This document shows, piece by piece, positions 1 through 5,882 of a stretch of 6,455 bases of DNA. The first letter of the stretch is position 1; every line of letters begins with the position of its first letter. Where the stretch lies: the NCBI GenBank assembly GCA_031177555.1, contig JAPSGM010000114.1, positions 1-6,455 on the forward strand, written 5' to 3'. Below the pieces are notes generated by a model. It ran no database searches and was not told the origin of the DNA. It worked only from the letters and a program-made list of their open reading frames with translations. The stretch is from Chloroflexota bacterium (GTDB taxonomy: Bacteria; Chloroflexota; Limnocylindria; QHBO01). A program made the translations under genes and the position numbers.

Positions 1-2
1 TG

Positions 3-537
3 CGCGCGGCCGGCGACCATGGGCTCGGCCTGCGGCTGCACGCCGACCAGCTGACGCGAGGCGGCGGGGCGGAGCTGGCCGTGCGCCTCGGCGCGGTGAG
101 CGCCGACCATCTCGAGCAGCTGGACGACGGCGGCGTGGCGGCGCTGGCCGGCTACACCACGGTGGCCACGCTGCTGCCCGGGCCGGCCCTGGCCATGCGC
201 GACCGGCTGCCGCCGGCGCGCGCCCTGCTGGATGCCGGGGCCACCGTCGCGCTCGGCTCGGACGCCAACGCGGGGACCTTCGGGAGCTGGGGCGCCATGC
301 CGCTGGTCATCGGGCTGGGCGCCACGCTGCTGGCCATGACGGTCGAGGAGTCCGTCGTCGCCGCGACCGGCGGCGCCGCCGCGGCCCTCTCGCTCGCCGG
401 CCGCCGCGGCGTGCTGGCGCCGCGGCGCGGACGCCGACCTCGTCGCCTGGGACGCCCGGCACGAGGGCGCCTTCGCCCTGCGCCTGGGCGCCGTTCGGCC
501 GCTCCGCACCTTCATCGGCGGGGTCGAGGCCGGGTAG
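3..537 (+). CDS. hutI: Imidazolonepropionase (HutI), C-terminal part, 5' end outside window, apparent frameshift near the 3' end
   Basis: HutI hydrolyses 4-imidazolone-5-propanoate to N-formimino-L-glutamate in cytosolic histidine degradation. The frame is open from base 3 and shows amidohydrolase hallmarks in order: LHADQL with a metal-ligand His (codon 39-41), SADHLE with the catalytic-region His (108-110), TTVATLLPG, PPARALLDAG, and GSDANAGT whose Asp (261-263) is the expected zinc ligand. The family more often has TD-N-PGT here. About 140 codons are readable in this frame to GVLAP (about 420). The family's usual tail, ADLVAWDA...LGAVRPLRTFIGG, then continues in the next frame to the TAG at 535-537. 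Deleting one base in 417-424 restores a single frame reading APGADADLVAWD. Without that correction the first frame runs out of register to a stop at 557. This is either a sequencing/assembly error in a G/C run or a true late frameshift. All visible catalytic residues precede it. The N-terminal half, with the HxH zinc motif, is off the left edge. Confidence 0.85.
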
Positions 538-552
538 GTCGGCCGCGGGCCC

Positions 553-558
553 TATGAT
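553..558 (+). promoter_or_regulatory. -10-like element TATGAT ahead of the flavoprotein gene, probable leaderless promoter
   Basis: TATGAT matches the bacterial -10 consensus TATAAT at five of six positions and is a rare AT-rich island in this DNA. It ends 7 bases before the ATG at 566, where transcription would be expected to begin, so the mRNA would have little or no leader. No Shine-Dalgarno sequence is visible before that ATG, and no convincing -35 hexamer lies 16-18 bases upstream. The element overlaps an alternative in-frame ATG at 554, which argues that 566 is the true start. Confidence 0.5.
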
Positions 559-565
559 CCCGGCC

Positions 566-1930
566 ATGGACCGATACGACGTCGTCATCGTGGGTGCCGG
601 CGCAGCCGGCGAAGCGGCGGCCTACGAGGCGCGCGAGCTCGGCGCCTCCACGGCCATCATCGAGCGCGACCTGTTCGGCGGCGGCTGCCCGTTCTGGCAG
701 TGCATGCCGTCCAAGGCGCTGCTGCACGCGGCCGCGGTGCACCACGGCGGCGGCGATTACCCGTGGCCGAAGGCTTCGGACTTCCGTGACTGGATGATCG
801 TCCGCGAGGGGATCGACTACCCGGACGACACGACCCACCTGCGGGCGCTGCGACGGTCGGGGGCGGTCCCCATCCGGGGCACGGCGCGCTTCACCTCGCA
901 CGACCCGCTGCGGCTCGAGGTCCGGCGCGACGACGAGGCTCCGCGGGAGATCGAGGCCGGCGCCGTGATCCTGGCCGTCGGCTCGCACTCCCGCATACCG
1001 TCGCTGCCCGGCCTGGCGGAGGCCGGCTACTGGACCAACCGCGAGGGAACGAGCCTGCGCCAGCTGCCCGACGGCGTGGTGGTCATCGGCGGCGGGCCCA
1101 GTGGCATGGAGCTGGGGCAGGTCTACGCGCGCTACGGGGTGCCGGTGACGCTGGTCCATCCCCACGAGCGCATCCACGACCGGGAGCACCCCCTCACCTC
1201 GAGGTACCTGGCCGAGGGGCTCAAGCGCGACGGCGTCGAGATCCGGCTCAACGTCCGAGCCGAAGCGGTGCGGCCCCACGCCGGCCGGGACGGGCGCCAC
1301 GTGGTGGAGCTGTCCGACGGCGACAGGGCGGAGGGCGAGGTGATCCTACTGACCATCGGGCGCGACCTCCCGCTTGACGCCCTGAACCTGGGGGCCATCG
1401 GCGTGGAGCCGAAGGACGGTCGGGTGGAATCGGACGACCAGCTGCGCATCGCGCCCGGCGTGTACGTGGCGGGCGACGTCGCCGGCCCGGAGCTGCACAC
1501 CCACACCGCCCACTACCAGGGCGAGATCGCGGCACGCGCGGCCCTGGGCAACGATGCGAAGGAGGACATGTCGGCCATCCCGCGCGCCACCTACACGGAC
1601 CCCGAGTCTTCGTCCACCGGCCTGCTGCTCGACCAGGCCCGCGAGCGCGGGATCGATGCCTTCGAGCTGACGCAGGACCTGGCCAAGACCGCCAGGGGCC
1701 AGGTCGCGGAGCGCGGCGGCCACGTCACCATCGTCGTCGACCGTCAGCGCAGGGTGCTGGTCGGCGCCTTCATGGCCGGGCCGGCGGTCAGCGAGGCGAT
1801 CCACGAGGCCGTGCTGGCCGTGAAGCTCGGCATCCCGATCTCGGTGCTGGCCGACACGATCCACGCCTTCCCGACCGTCGCCCGCGCGCTCGGCTCCCTC
1901 TTCATCAAGGCCCACCAGGAGCTGGGCTGA
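566..1930 (+). CDS. FAD-dependent pyridine nucleotide-disulfide oxidoreductase (lipoamide dehydrogenase/mercuric reductase-like)
   Basis: This is a cytosolic two-dinucleotide-fold flavoprotein of 454 residues, the usual length for class I disulfide reductases. Visible in order are the N-terminal FAD motif GAGAAG (residues 10-15), the redox-active pair CPFWQC (Cys41 and Cys46) followed by MPSKALL, the NAD(P)-binding GGGPSG (175-180) with Glu182, the second FAD motif VAGD ending at Asp304, and a C-terminal dimerisation domain. Lipoamide dehydrogenase and glutathione reductase carry His-Pro-Thr-x-x-Glu near the C terminus. Here the motif is FPTVAR (Phe435, Arg440), so the catalytic His-Glu pair is missing. 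It is therefore unlikely to be a true dihydrolipoamide dehydrogenase, and the substrate is unknown. CxYW/CxFW-type active sites occur in a group of NAD(P)/FAD oxidoreductases annotated only generically. I chose the ATG at 566 because it sits just before YDVVIVGAG and follows a -10-like TATGAT; an in-frame ATG at 554 would add four residues. The transporter gene starts 4 bases after its stop. Confidence 0.9.
   Translation: MDRYDVVIVGAGAAGEAAAYEARELGASTAIIERDLFGGGCPFWQCMPSKALLHAAAVHHGGGDYPWPKASDFRDWMIVREGIDYPDDTTHLRALRRSGAVPIRGTARFTSHDPLRLEVRRDDEAPREIEAGAVILAVGSHSRIPSLPGLAEAGYWTNREGTSLRQLPDGVVVIGGGPSGMELGQVYARYGVPVTLVHPHERIHDREHPLTSRYLAEGLKRDGVEIRLNVRAEAVRPHAGRDGRHVVELSDGDRAEGEVILLTIGRDLPLDALNLGAIGVEPKDGRVESDDQLRIAPGVYVAGDVAGPELHTHTAHYQGEIAARAALGNDAKEDMSAIPRATYTDPESSSTGLLLDQARERGIDAFELTQDLAKTARGQVAERGGHVTIVVDRQRRVLVGAFMAGPAVSEAIHEAVLAVKLGIPISVLADTIHAFPTVARALGSLFIKAHQELG
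1917..1921 (+). promoter_or_regulatory. Possible ribosome binding site AGGAG for the transporter gene
   Basis: AGGAG lies inside the last codons of the flavoprotein gene, 13 bases before the TTG start at 1935. The spacing is longer than the usual 5-9 bases, so it may act weakly or together with translational coupling from the upstream stop at 1928-1930. It is the only Shine-Dalgarno-like sequence I found before a gene here, and that gene is the internal member of a unit. Confidence 0.35.
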
Positions 1931-1934
1931 GCGC

Positions 1935-2687
1935 TTGCCCGATGCGCTGACCCCGGCAGCCCTGTTCCTTGCGGTCCTCTTCGGGGTGGCCGCGATCCTC
2001 TACGGCACGGTCGGCCACGCCGGCGCATCGGCGTACCTGGCCGCCATGGCGCTCGTCGGGCTCGCTCCCGAGGTGATGCGGCCCACCGCGCTGACGCTCA
2101 ACATCCTGGTGGCCGGCATCGTGACGGCCCGCTTCGCCCGCGGCGGCTTCGTGCGGCCGGCCTCCGCCCTGCCCTTCCTGGTCGGGTCGGTCCCGGCCGC
2201 CTTCGTCGGCGGCACGCTGACGCTCCCCGACGAGGTGTACCGGCCGCTGGTCGGCGCGGTGCTGATCTTCGCCGCCGTGCGCTTCGGCGTGACCGCGGTG
2301 CGTCCCGCCGACGAGTTCCCACCGCGCGCGCCGCTCGCCGCCGCGGTGGGCAGCGGCGCGGGCATCGGCCTGCTGGCCGGCCTGACCGGGACGGGCGGCG
2401 GCATCTTCCTCACGCCGCTCATGGTCGTGGCCGGCTGGGCCGGCGTGCGGTTCGCGGCCGGCACGTCGGCCCTCTTCATCCTGGCCAACTCGGTGGCCGG
2501 GCTGGCCGGCAACATCGGGGCAGTCGGGAACATCCCGGCCGCGCTGCCGCTGTGGCTGGGCGCGGTGGCGGTCGGCGGCGCCATCGGCTCCGAGCTGGGC
2601 AGCCGGCGGCTGGGAAGCCCGTGGCTGCGGCGCGCGCTGGCGCTGGTGCTGCTGATCGCCGGGCTGAAGCTGATCCTCCTGCCCTAG
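1935..2687 (+). CDS. TSUP-family membrane transporter (sulfite exporter TauE/SafE type)
   Basis: The 250-residue protein is almost wholly hydrophobic, with about eight membrane segments (roughly 5-27, 31-48, 50-66, 78-97, 102-121, 133-157, 175-197 and 202-222, plus a final helix 231-249). The family carries sulfite, sulfoacetate and other small anions or sulfur compounds across the inner membrane. Its two-repeat pattern is visible: YGTVGHAGASAYLAAM in the first half (from about residue 23) and LTGTGGGIFLTPLM in the second half. The length suits the family (about 240-270). The start is a TTG four bases after the flavoprotein stop; an ATG at 1942 is out of frame and no nearer in-frame ATG/GTG exists. 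The tight spacing makes co-transcription with the flavoprotein very likely, which suggests, without proving, a shared role in sulfur or thiol chemistry. The substrate cannot be read from the sequence. The TAG stop lies in a CTAG shared with the opposing gene. Confidence 0.85.
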   Translation: MPDALTPAALFLAVLFGVAAILYGTVGHAGASAYLAAMALVGLAPEVMRPTALTLNILVAGIVTARFARGGFVRPASALPFLVGSVPAAFVGGTLTLPDEVYRPLVGAVLIFAAVRFGVTAVRPADEFPPRAPLAAAVGSGAGIGLLAGLTGTGGGIFLTPLMVVAGWAGVRFAAGTSALFILANSVAGLAGNIGAVGNIPAALPLWLGAVAVGGAIGSELGSRRLGSPWLRRALALVLLIAGLKLILLP

Positions 2688-2695
2688 GCGGGCAG
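2679..2695. terminator. Candidate bidirectional hairpin between convergent genes
   Basis: CTGCCC (2679-2684) pairs with GGGCAG (2690-2695) across a 5-base loop, TAGGC, which holds most of the shared CTAG stop. An alternative stem, TCCTGC (2677-2682) with GCAGGA (2695-2700), uses overlapping bases. The hairpin sits exactly where two convergent transcripts end, so it could serve both. There is no T-run on either side and the stem is short for such GC-rich DNA, so chance is a serious alternative. Confidence 0.3.
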
Positions 2696-4072
2696 CAGGA
2701 CGCCGGGGTTGAGGATGGCGTCAGGGTCGAGCGCGGCCTTGATGGCTCGCATGACGGCCACGTCGGCGGCACCGCGGTCGGCCTCCAGCCACGCCGTCTT
2801 GGCCACGCCGATGCCGTGCTCGGCGCTGATGGTCCCTCCCATGGCAATGGCCAGCTCCAGCACCGCGTCGTCGACCGCCTCGTCCTCCGGCGCCGGCCCG
2901 ATGACGTTGACGTGCAGGTTTCCGTCGCCGATGTGCCCGTACAGGTACGTCCGCGCCCCCGGGGCCGCCTCGCCGATGGCCTCCTTCACCCGCCGCACGA
3001 ACTCGCCGATGCGCCCCACCGGCACCGCCACGTCCAGCTTGTGCGGCACGCCCTGGGCGTTGACGGCCTCGGTGTGCCGCTCGCGCAGCGCCCAGGCCCG
3101 CGCGCGCTCCGCCTCGTCGGTGCACATGATCGCGTCGCGCACGAGGCCGCCGCAGCCCTCGACCGCGCCGAGCAGCTCATCGGTCGGGTCACGGCTGCCC
3201 TCGACCTCTACCAGCAGGTAGGCGCCATGCTGCTCCCGGAACGGGCGCGACCCACCGGAGTGGCGCAGGACCAGCTCCATCCCGTCCTCGAAGAAGAGCT
3301 CGGCGGCGAGCAGGCTCGGCAGGGTGCGGCGCAGCTCCCCGGAGAGCGCAGCCGCCTCGTCCGCGCCGTCGGCCGCGACGAGGGCCACCGCCCGCCGCGC
3401 CGGCAGCGGCACCAGGCGCAGTCGGGCGCGGGTGACGATCGCCAGCGTGCCCTCCGAGCCGGCCAGCAGCGAGGGCAGGTGGTAGCCGGTGTTGTCCTTG
3501 ACCAGCCCCGGCAGCCGCCGTACCACCGCGCCGTCGGCGGTCACCGCCTCCAGCCCGACCAGCTGCTGGCGCATCGGTCCATGGCGGATCACGTTCACGC
3601 CGCCGGCGTTGGTGGCGATCATGCCGCCGATGGTCGCGCTGTCCCTGGCACCGAGGTCGACGCCGAAAGCGTAGCCGGCGCCCCGCGCATGGGCCTGCAG
3701 GGCCCCCAGCGTGGCGCCCGCGCCGACGGTCACCTCGGCGGCCGCCACGTCCACGACCTCGAGGTCGCGCAGCCGGGTCAGCGACAGGACGACCTGCGGC
3801 CGGCCGCGCGGCTCCCGGCCGCGGGGCACCGAGCCACCGACCAGCCCGGTGTTGCCACCCTGCGGGATGATCGCGGCGCCCGCCGCCCGGCAGTCGACCA
3901 GCACCGCCGCCACCTCCTCCACGGTGCCAGCTCGCACCACTGCGAGCGCCTCGCCGCGCCAGCGCCGGGACCAGTCCGTCTCATGCCCGGCGCGCAGGGC
4001 GGGATCGGCCAGCACGTGGCCATCCCCTACCGCCGCGCGCAGGGATGCGAGGAGATCGGATTCCGCGGACAT
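2684..4072 (-). CDS. FAD-linked D-2-hydroxyacid dehydrogenase (GlcD / D-lactate dehydrogenase type)
   Basis: The 462-residue enzyme oxidises a D-2-hydroxyacid such as D-lactate, glycolate or D-2-hydroxyglutarate to the 2-oxoacid, passing electrons through FAD to a carrier. The N-terminal FAD-binding PCMH fold shows PQGGNTGLVGGSVP (70-83) and then DSATIGGMIATNAGG (144-158), with LLAGSEGTLAIVT further on. The C-terminal FAD-oxidase domain shows YGHIGDGNLHVNV, whose His380 and His387 are the expected metal ligands, and SAEHGIG with Glu418 as the third; the protein ends LDPDAILNPG. Length and layout match single-subunit members of the GlcD family. No iron-sulfur domain is fused and no glcE/glcF neighbour is visible, so an electron-transfer-flavoprotein or quinone partner would be encoded elsewhere. 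The ATG at 4072 has no Shine-Dalgarno but has a -10-like CAGCAT 6 bases upstream. It diverges from the HAD gene across 42 bases and converges on the transporter gene with a 4-base overlap. Family assignment is secure; the exact substrate is not. Confidence 0.92.
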   Translation of the reverse strand: MSAESDLLASLRAAVGDGHVLADPALRAGHETDWSRRWRGEALAVVRAGTVEEVAAVLVDCRAAGAAIIPQGGNTGLVGGSVPRGREPRGRPQVVLSLTRLRDLEVVDVAAAEVTVGAGATLGALQAHARGAGYAFGVDLGARDSATIGGMIATNAGGVNVIRHGPMRQQLVGLEAVTADGAVVRRLPGLVKDNTGYHLPSLLAGSEGTLAIVTRARLRLVPLPARRAVALVAADGADEAAALSGELRRTLPSLLAAELFFEDGMELVLRHSGGSRPFREQHGAYLLVEVEGSRDPTDELLGAVEGCGGLVRDAIMCTDEAERARAWALRERHTEAVNAQGVPHKLDVAVPVGRIGEFVRRVKEAIGEAAPGARTYLYGHIGDGNLHVNVIGPAPEDEAVDDAVLELAIAMGGTISAEHGIGVAKTAWLEADRGAADVAVMRAIKAALDPDAILNPGVLLPA

Positions 4073-4078
4073 GCGCGA

Positions 4079-4084
4079 ATGCTG
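4079..4084 (-). promoter_or_regulatory. -10-like element CAGCAT ahead of the GlcD-type gene
   Basis: Read on the - strand, CAGCAT is followed by six bases (TCGCGC) and then the ATG at 4072. It keeps the A2, A5 and T6 positions of the -10 consensus and has the same spacing to the start codon as the elements before the other unit heads. No -35 or Shine-Dalgarno is evident. Alone it is weak; the shared placement gives it weight. Confidence 0.3.
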
Positions 4085-4100
4085 CCATGGCGGGCGGTCC

Positions 4101-4106
4101 TACACT
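4101..4106 (+). promoter_or_regulatory. -10-like element TACACT ahead of the HAD hydrolase gene
   Basis: TACACT matches TATAAT at T1, A2, A4 and T6 and ends 8 bases before the GTG at 4115. No Shine-Dalgarno lies between. With the opposing element at 4079-4084 it makes the 42-base divergent gap look like a compact pair of back-to-back promoters for leaderless or nearly leaderless mRNAs. A -35 is not recognisable. Confidence 0.42.
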
Positions 4107-4114
4107 CGCCGCCA

Positions 4115-4783
4115 GTGAGCGAGCGATGGGCGACCTTTGACTGCTACGGCACGCTGATCGACTGGATGGGCGGGATTCGCGCCACCCTCGCCTCGATCTG
4201 GCCCGATGCCGACGCGGACGCACTCCTGCGCCGCTATCACCGTATCGAGCCCGCCGTCCAGGCCCGAGAGCCGATGAGCTACCGCCGCGGCATGGCCGAG
4301 GTGCTGTGGCGCCTGGCCGCCAGCGAGGGGTTGGTCGTCCCGGATGGCCGGGCCGATGCCCTGGCCGAGTCGTTGCCCCGCTGGCCCGTCTTCCCGGAGG
4401 TGCCCGGCGCGCTGCGGGAGCTGCGGGAGCGCGGCTGGCGGCTGGCCATCCTGTCGAACACCGATTCGGACCTGCTGGACGCATCGCTGGCCGCCATCGG
4501 CGTCCCGCCCGACGCCAGGGTGGTCGCCTCCGAAATCGGCTCGTACAAGCCGGCGCCCGGCCACTGGGAGGCCTTCTTCGAGCATACCGGCGCCGCGCGG
4601 GAGGCCCACGTCCACGTGGCCGCCTCGCTCTTCCACGACGTCGAGCCGGCCGCGCGGCTGAAGCTGCGCTGCGTGTGGATCAACCGCGAGGACGAGTGGA
4701 GCGACCTTCCCCGCGCCGGCGAGCTCCCCGACCTGTCCGGCCTGCCGGGGATGCTCGAGGCGCTCGTTCCAGCGCTCCGGTGA
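4115..4783 (+). CDS. HAD-superfamily hydrolase, haloacid dehalogenase type II-like
   Basis: This soluble 222-residue protein has the complete HAD catalytic set. Motif I is FDCYGTLID with nucleophile Asp9 and Thr13, motif II is ILSNTD with Ser114, motif III is Lys145 in SYKPAPGHW, and motif IV is SLFHDVEPA with Asp175. The length and an inserted alpha-helical cap (about residues 17-95) fit subfamily I. FDxYGTL and SLFHD are typical of proteins annotated as type II haloacid dehalogenases. However, residues I recall as important in characterised L-2-haloacid dehalogenases (Tyr157, Ser175, Asn177 in L-DEX numbering) appear to be Trp151, Ala170 and Leu172 here, so a phosphatase role is at least as likely. 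The GTG at 4115 is chosen because it begins SERWATFDCYGTL and follows a TACACT element. The same frame is open far upstream (from 2552), but that stretch is antisense to the GlcD-type gene and not protein-like. A hairpin follows 2 bases after the stop. Confidence 0.88.
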   Translation: MSERWATFDCYGTLIDWMGGIRATLASIWPDADADALLRRYHRIEPAVQAREPMSYRRGMAEVLWRLAASEGLVVPDGRADALAESLPRWPVFPEVPGALRELRERGWRLAILSNTDSDLLDASLAAIGVPPDARVVASEIGSYKPAPGHWEAFFEHTGAAREAHVHVAASLFHDVEPAARLKLRCVWINREDEWSDLPRAGELPDLSGLPGMLEALVPALR

Positions 4784-4785
4784 AG

Positions 4786-4807
4786 CTCTCGCGGCGGAGC
4801 GCGAGGG
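4786..4807 (+). terminator. Candidate hairpin just after the HAD gene
   Basis: CTCTCGCG (4786-4793) pairs with CGCGAGGG (4800-4807) across a 6-base loop, giving an eight-pair stem with one G-T wobble. It begins 2 bases after the HAD stop codon and lies upstream of the putative moaA promoter, a sensible place for a transcription end. No T-run follows (the next bases are AGCCCGTCTG), so if it terminates it is not a canonical intrinsic terminator. Confidence 0.38.
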
Positions 4808-4814
4808 AGCCCGT

Positions 4815-4844
4815 CTGGCACGCCGGCCCGGTACCTGTCACGAT
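4815..4844 (+). promoter_or_regulatory. Possible moaA promoter (CTGGCA, 18-base spacer, CACGAT)
   Basis: CTGGCA (4815-4820) matches the -35 consensus TTGACA at four of six positions. CACGAT (4839-4844) keeps A2, A5 and T6 of the -10 consensus, 18 bases further on and 6 bases before the GTG at 4851. No Shine-Dalgarno precedes the GTG. No molybdenum-cofactor riboswitch-sized leader fits in the 67-base gap. Confidence 0.3.
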
Positions 4845-4850
4845 CCTGCG

Positions 4851-5882
4851 GTGACCACCCAGCTCCCGGTCCTCCCCGCCGCCCGCGACACCCGCGGCCG
4901 CGCGCTGCACGACCTGCGCATCAGCGTCACCGACCGCTGCAACTTCCGCTGCGTGTACTGCATGCCGCGCGCGGTGTTCGGGCCCGATCACGCCTTCCTG
5001 CCGCGCGCCGAGCTGCTCACCTTCGAGGAGATCGCACGGCTCACGGCGGCGTTCGCCAGGCTCGGTGTCGAGAAAGTGCGCCTCACCGGCGGCGAGCCCC
5101 TCGTCCGGCGCGAACTGCCGGAGCTGGTGCGCATGCTGGCCGGGGTCCCCGGCGTCCGCGACCTGACGCTGACGACCAACGGCGTGCTGCTGCCTCGGTA
5201 CGCGGCCGACCTGAAGGCCGCGGGGCTGCATCGGGTCACGGTCAGCCTGGACGCCGATGACGACGACACCTTCGGCCGCATGAACGACTCGCGCGCGCCG
5301 GTCAGCGCGGTCCTAGAGGGGATCCGCGCCGCGGAGGAGGCCGGCCTGGGGCCGGTCAAGATCAACATGGTCGTGAAGCGCGGCTGGAACGAGCACGCCA
5401 TCCTGTCCATGGCGCGCCGCTTCCGGGGAACGGGCCGCGTGCTGCGCTACATCGAGTACATGGACGTCGGGCACACCAACGGCTGGCGACTGGACGACGT
5501 CGTGAGCGCCGAAGAGATCTTGGAAACGGTCGGCGCGGCCTTCCCGCTCGAGCCGGTGCCGCCGGCCTACTCCGGCGAGGTCGCCACGCGCTACCGCTAC
5601 GCCGATGGCGCCGGCGAGATCGGGGTCATCGCCAGCGTCTCGAAGCCCTTCTGCGGCGACTGCACCCGCGCCCGCGTCTCGGCCGACGGCCAGCTTTACA
5701 CCTGCCTGTTCGCCACCTCCGGGCACGACCTGCGGGCCCTCGTCCGCGGCGGCGTGGGTCACGACGAGCTTGATGCCGCCCTGAACAGCATCTGGGCGGC
5801 GCGCGACGACCGCTACAGCGAGATCCGGACGGCCGAGACGGCCCAGCTGCCCAAGGTGGAGATGAGCTACATCGGCGGCTGA
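4851..5882 (+). CDS. moaA: GTP 3',8-cyclase MoaA (molybdenum cofactor biosynthesis)
   Basis: MoaA is a cytosolic radical-SAM enzyme that converts GTP to 3',8-cyclo-7,8-dihydro-GTP, the committed step of molybdenum cofactor synthesis; MoaC then forms cyclic pyranopterin monophosphate. The N-terminal radical-SAM cluster is CNFRCVYC (Cys30, Cys34, Cys37), preceded by LRISVTDR. SAM-binding GGEP is at 80-83, with TTNG soon after and VSLDA further on. The second, substrate-side 4Fe-4S cluster is CGDC...C (Cys268, Cys271, Cys285, spacing 2 and 13), and the protein ends in the characteristic Gly-Gly tail (SYIGG) needed in the active site. The 343 residues match the usual 320-350. The GTG at 4851 gives the normal short N-terminal extension before the first cluster. 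The gene stands alone on this strand; moaC and later genes are not in the window. It overlaps the convergent xdhC-type gene by 16 bases, a meaningful neighbour because XdhC handles the finished cofactor. Confidence 0.97.
   Translation: MTTQLPVLPAARDTRGRALHDLRISVTDRCNFRCVYCMPRAVFGPDHAFLPRAELLTFEEIARLTAAFARLGVEKVRLTGGEPLVRRELPELVRMLAGVPGVRDLTLTTNGVLLPRYAADLKAAGLHRVTVSLDADDDDTFGRMNDSRAPVSAVLEGIRAAEEAGLGPVKINMVVKRGWNEHAILSMARRFRGTGRVLRYIEYMDVGHTNGWRLDDVVSAEEILETVGAAFPLEPVPPAYSGEVATRYRYADGAGEIGVIASVSKPFCGDCTRARVSADGQLYTCLFATSGHDLRALVRGGVGHDELDAALNSIWAARDDRYSEIRTAETAQLPKVEMSYIGG

Noticed and set aside
528..565. Seven-base inverted repeat GGCCGGG (528-534) and CCCGGCC (559-565) bracketing the hutI stop and the flavoprotein promoter.
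   Set aside because: The arms are pure G/C with a 24-base loop and no T-run. Such matches are common by chance at this GC content, so I do not call an operator or terminator.
554..565. ATG at 554 as the flavoprotein start.
   Set aside because: It overlaps the -10-like TATGAT and adds only four residues not typical of the family. The ATG at 566 directly precedes the conserved FAD-binding strand.
307..1300. Long - strand open frames opposite hutI and the flavoprotein gene.
   Set aside because: Low-complexity Arg/Gly/Pro-rich translations with no motifs; the opposite strand encodes well-conserved enzymes. They are by-products of the high GC content.
2552..4114. A long + strand open frame continuous with the HAD gene, which could be read as a 743-residue protein.
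   Set aside because: It lies antisense to the clearly coding GlcD-type gene. Its composition is Arg/Ala/Pro/Gly/His-rich without recognisable domains, and such frames are expected in GC-rich DNA. The HAD protein begins naturally at the GTG at 4115.
4784..4850. Possible molybdenum-cofactor riboswitch upstream of moaA.
   Set aside because: The 67-base gap is too short for that structure. The only stem seen is the hairpin hugging the HAD stop, better explained as a transcription end or chance.
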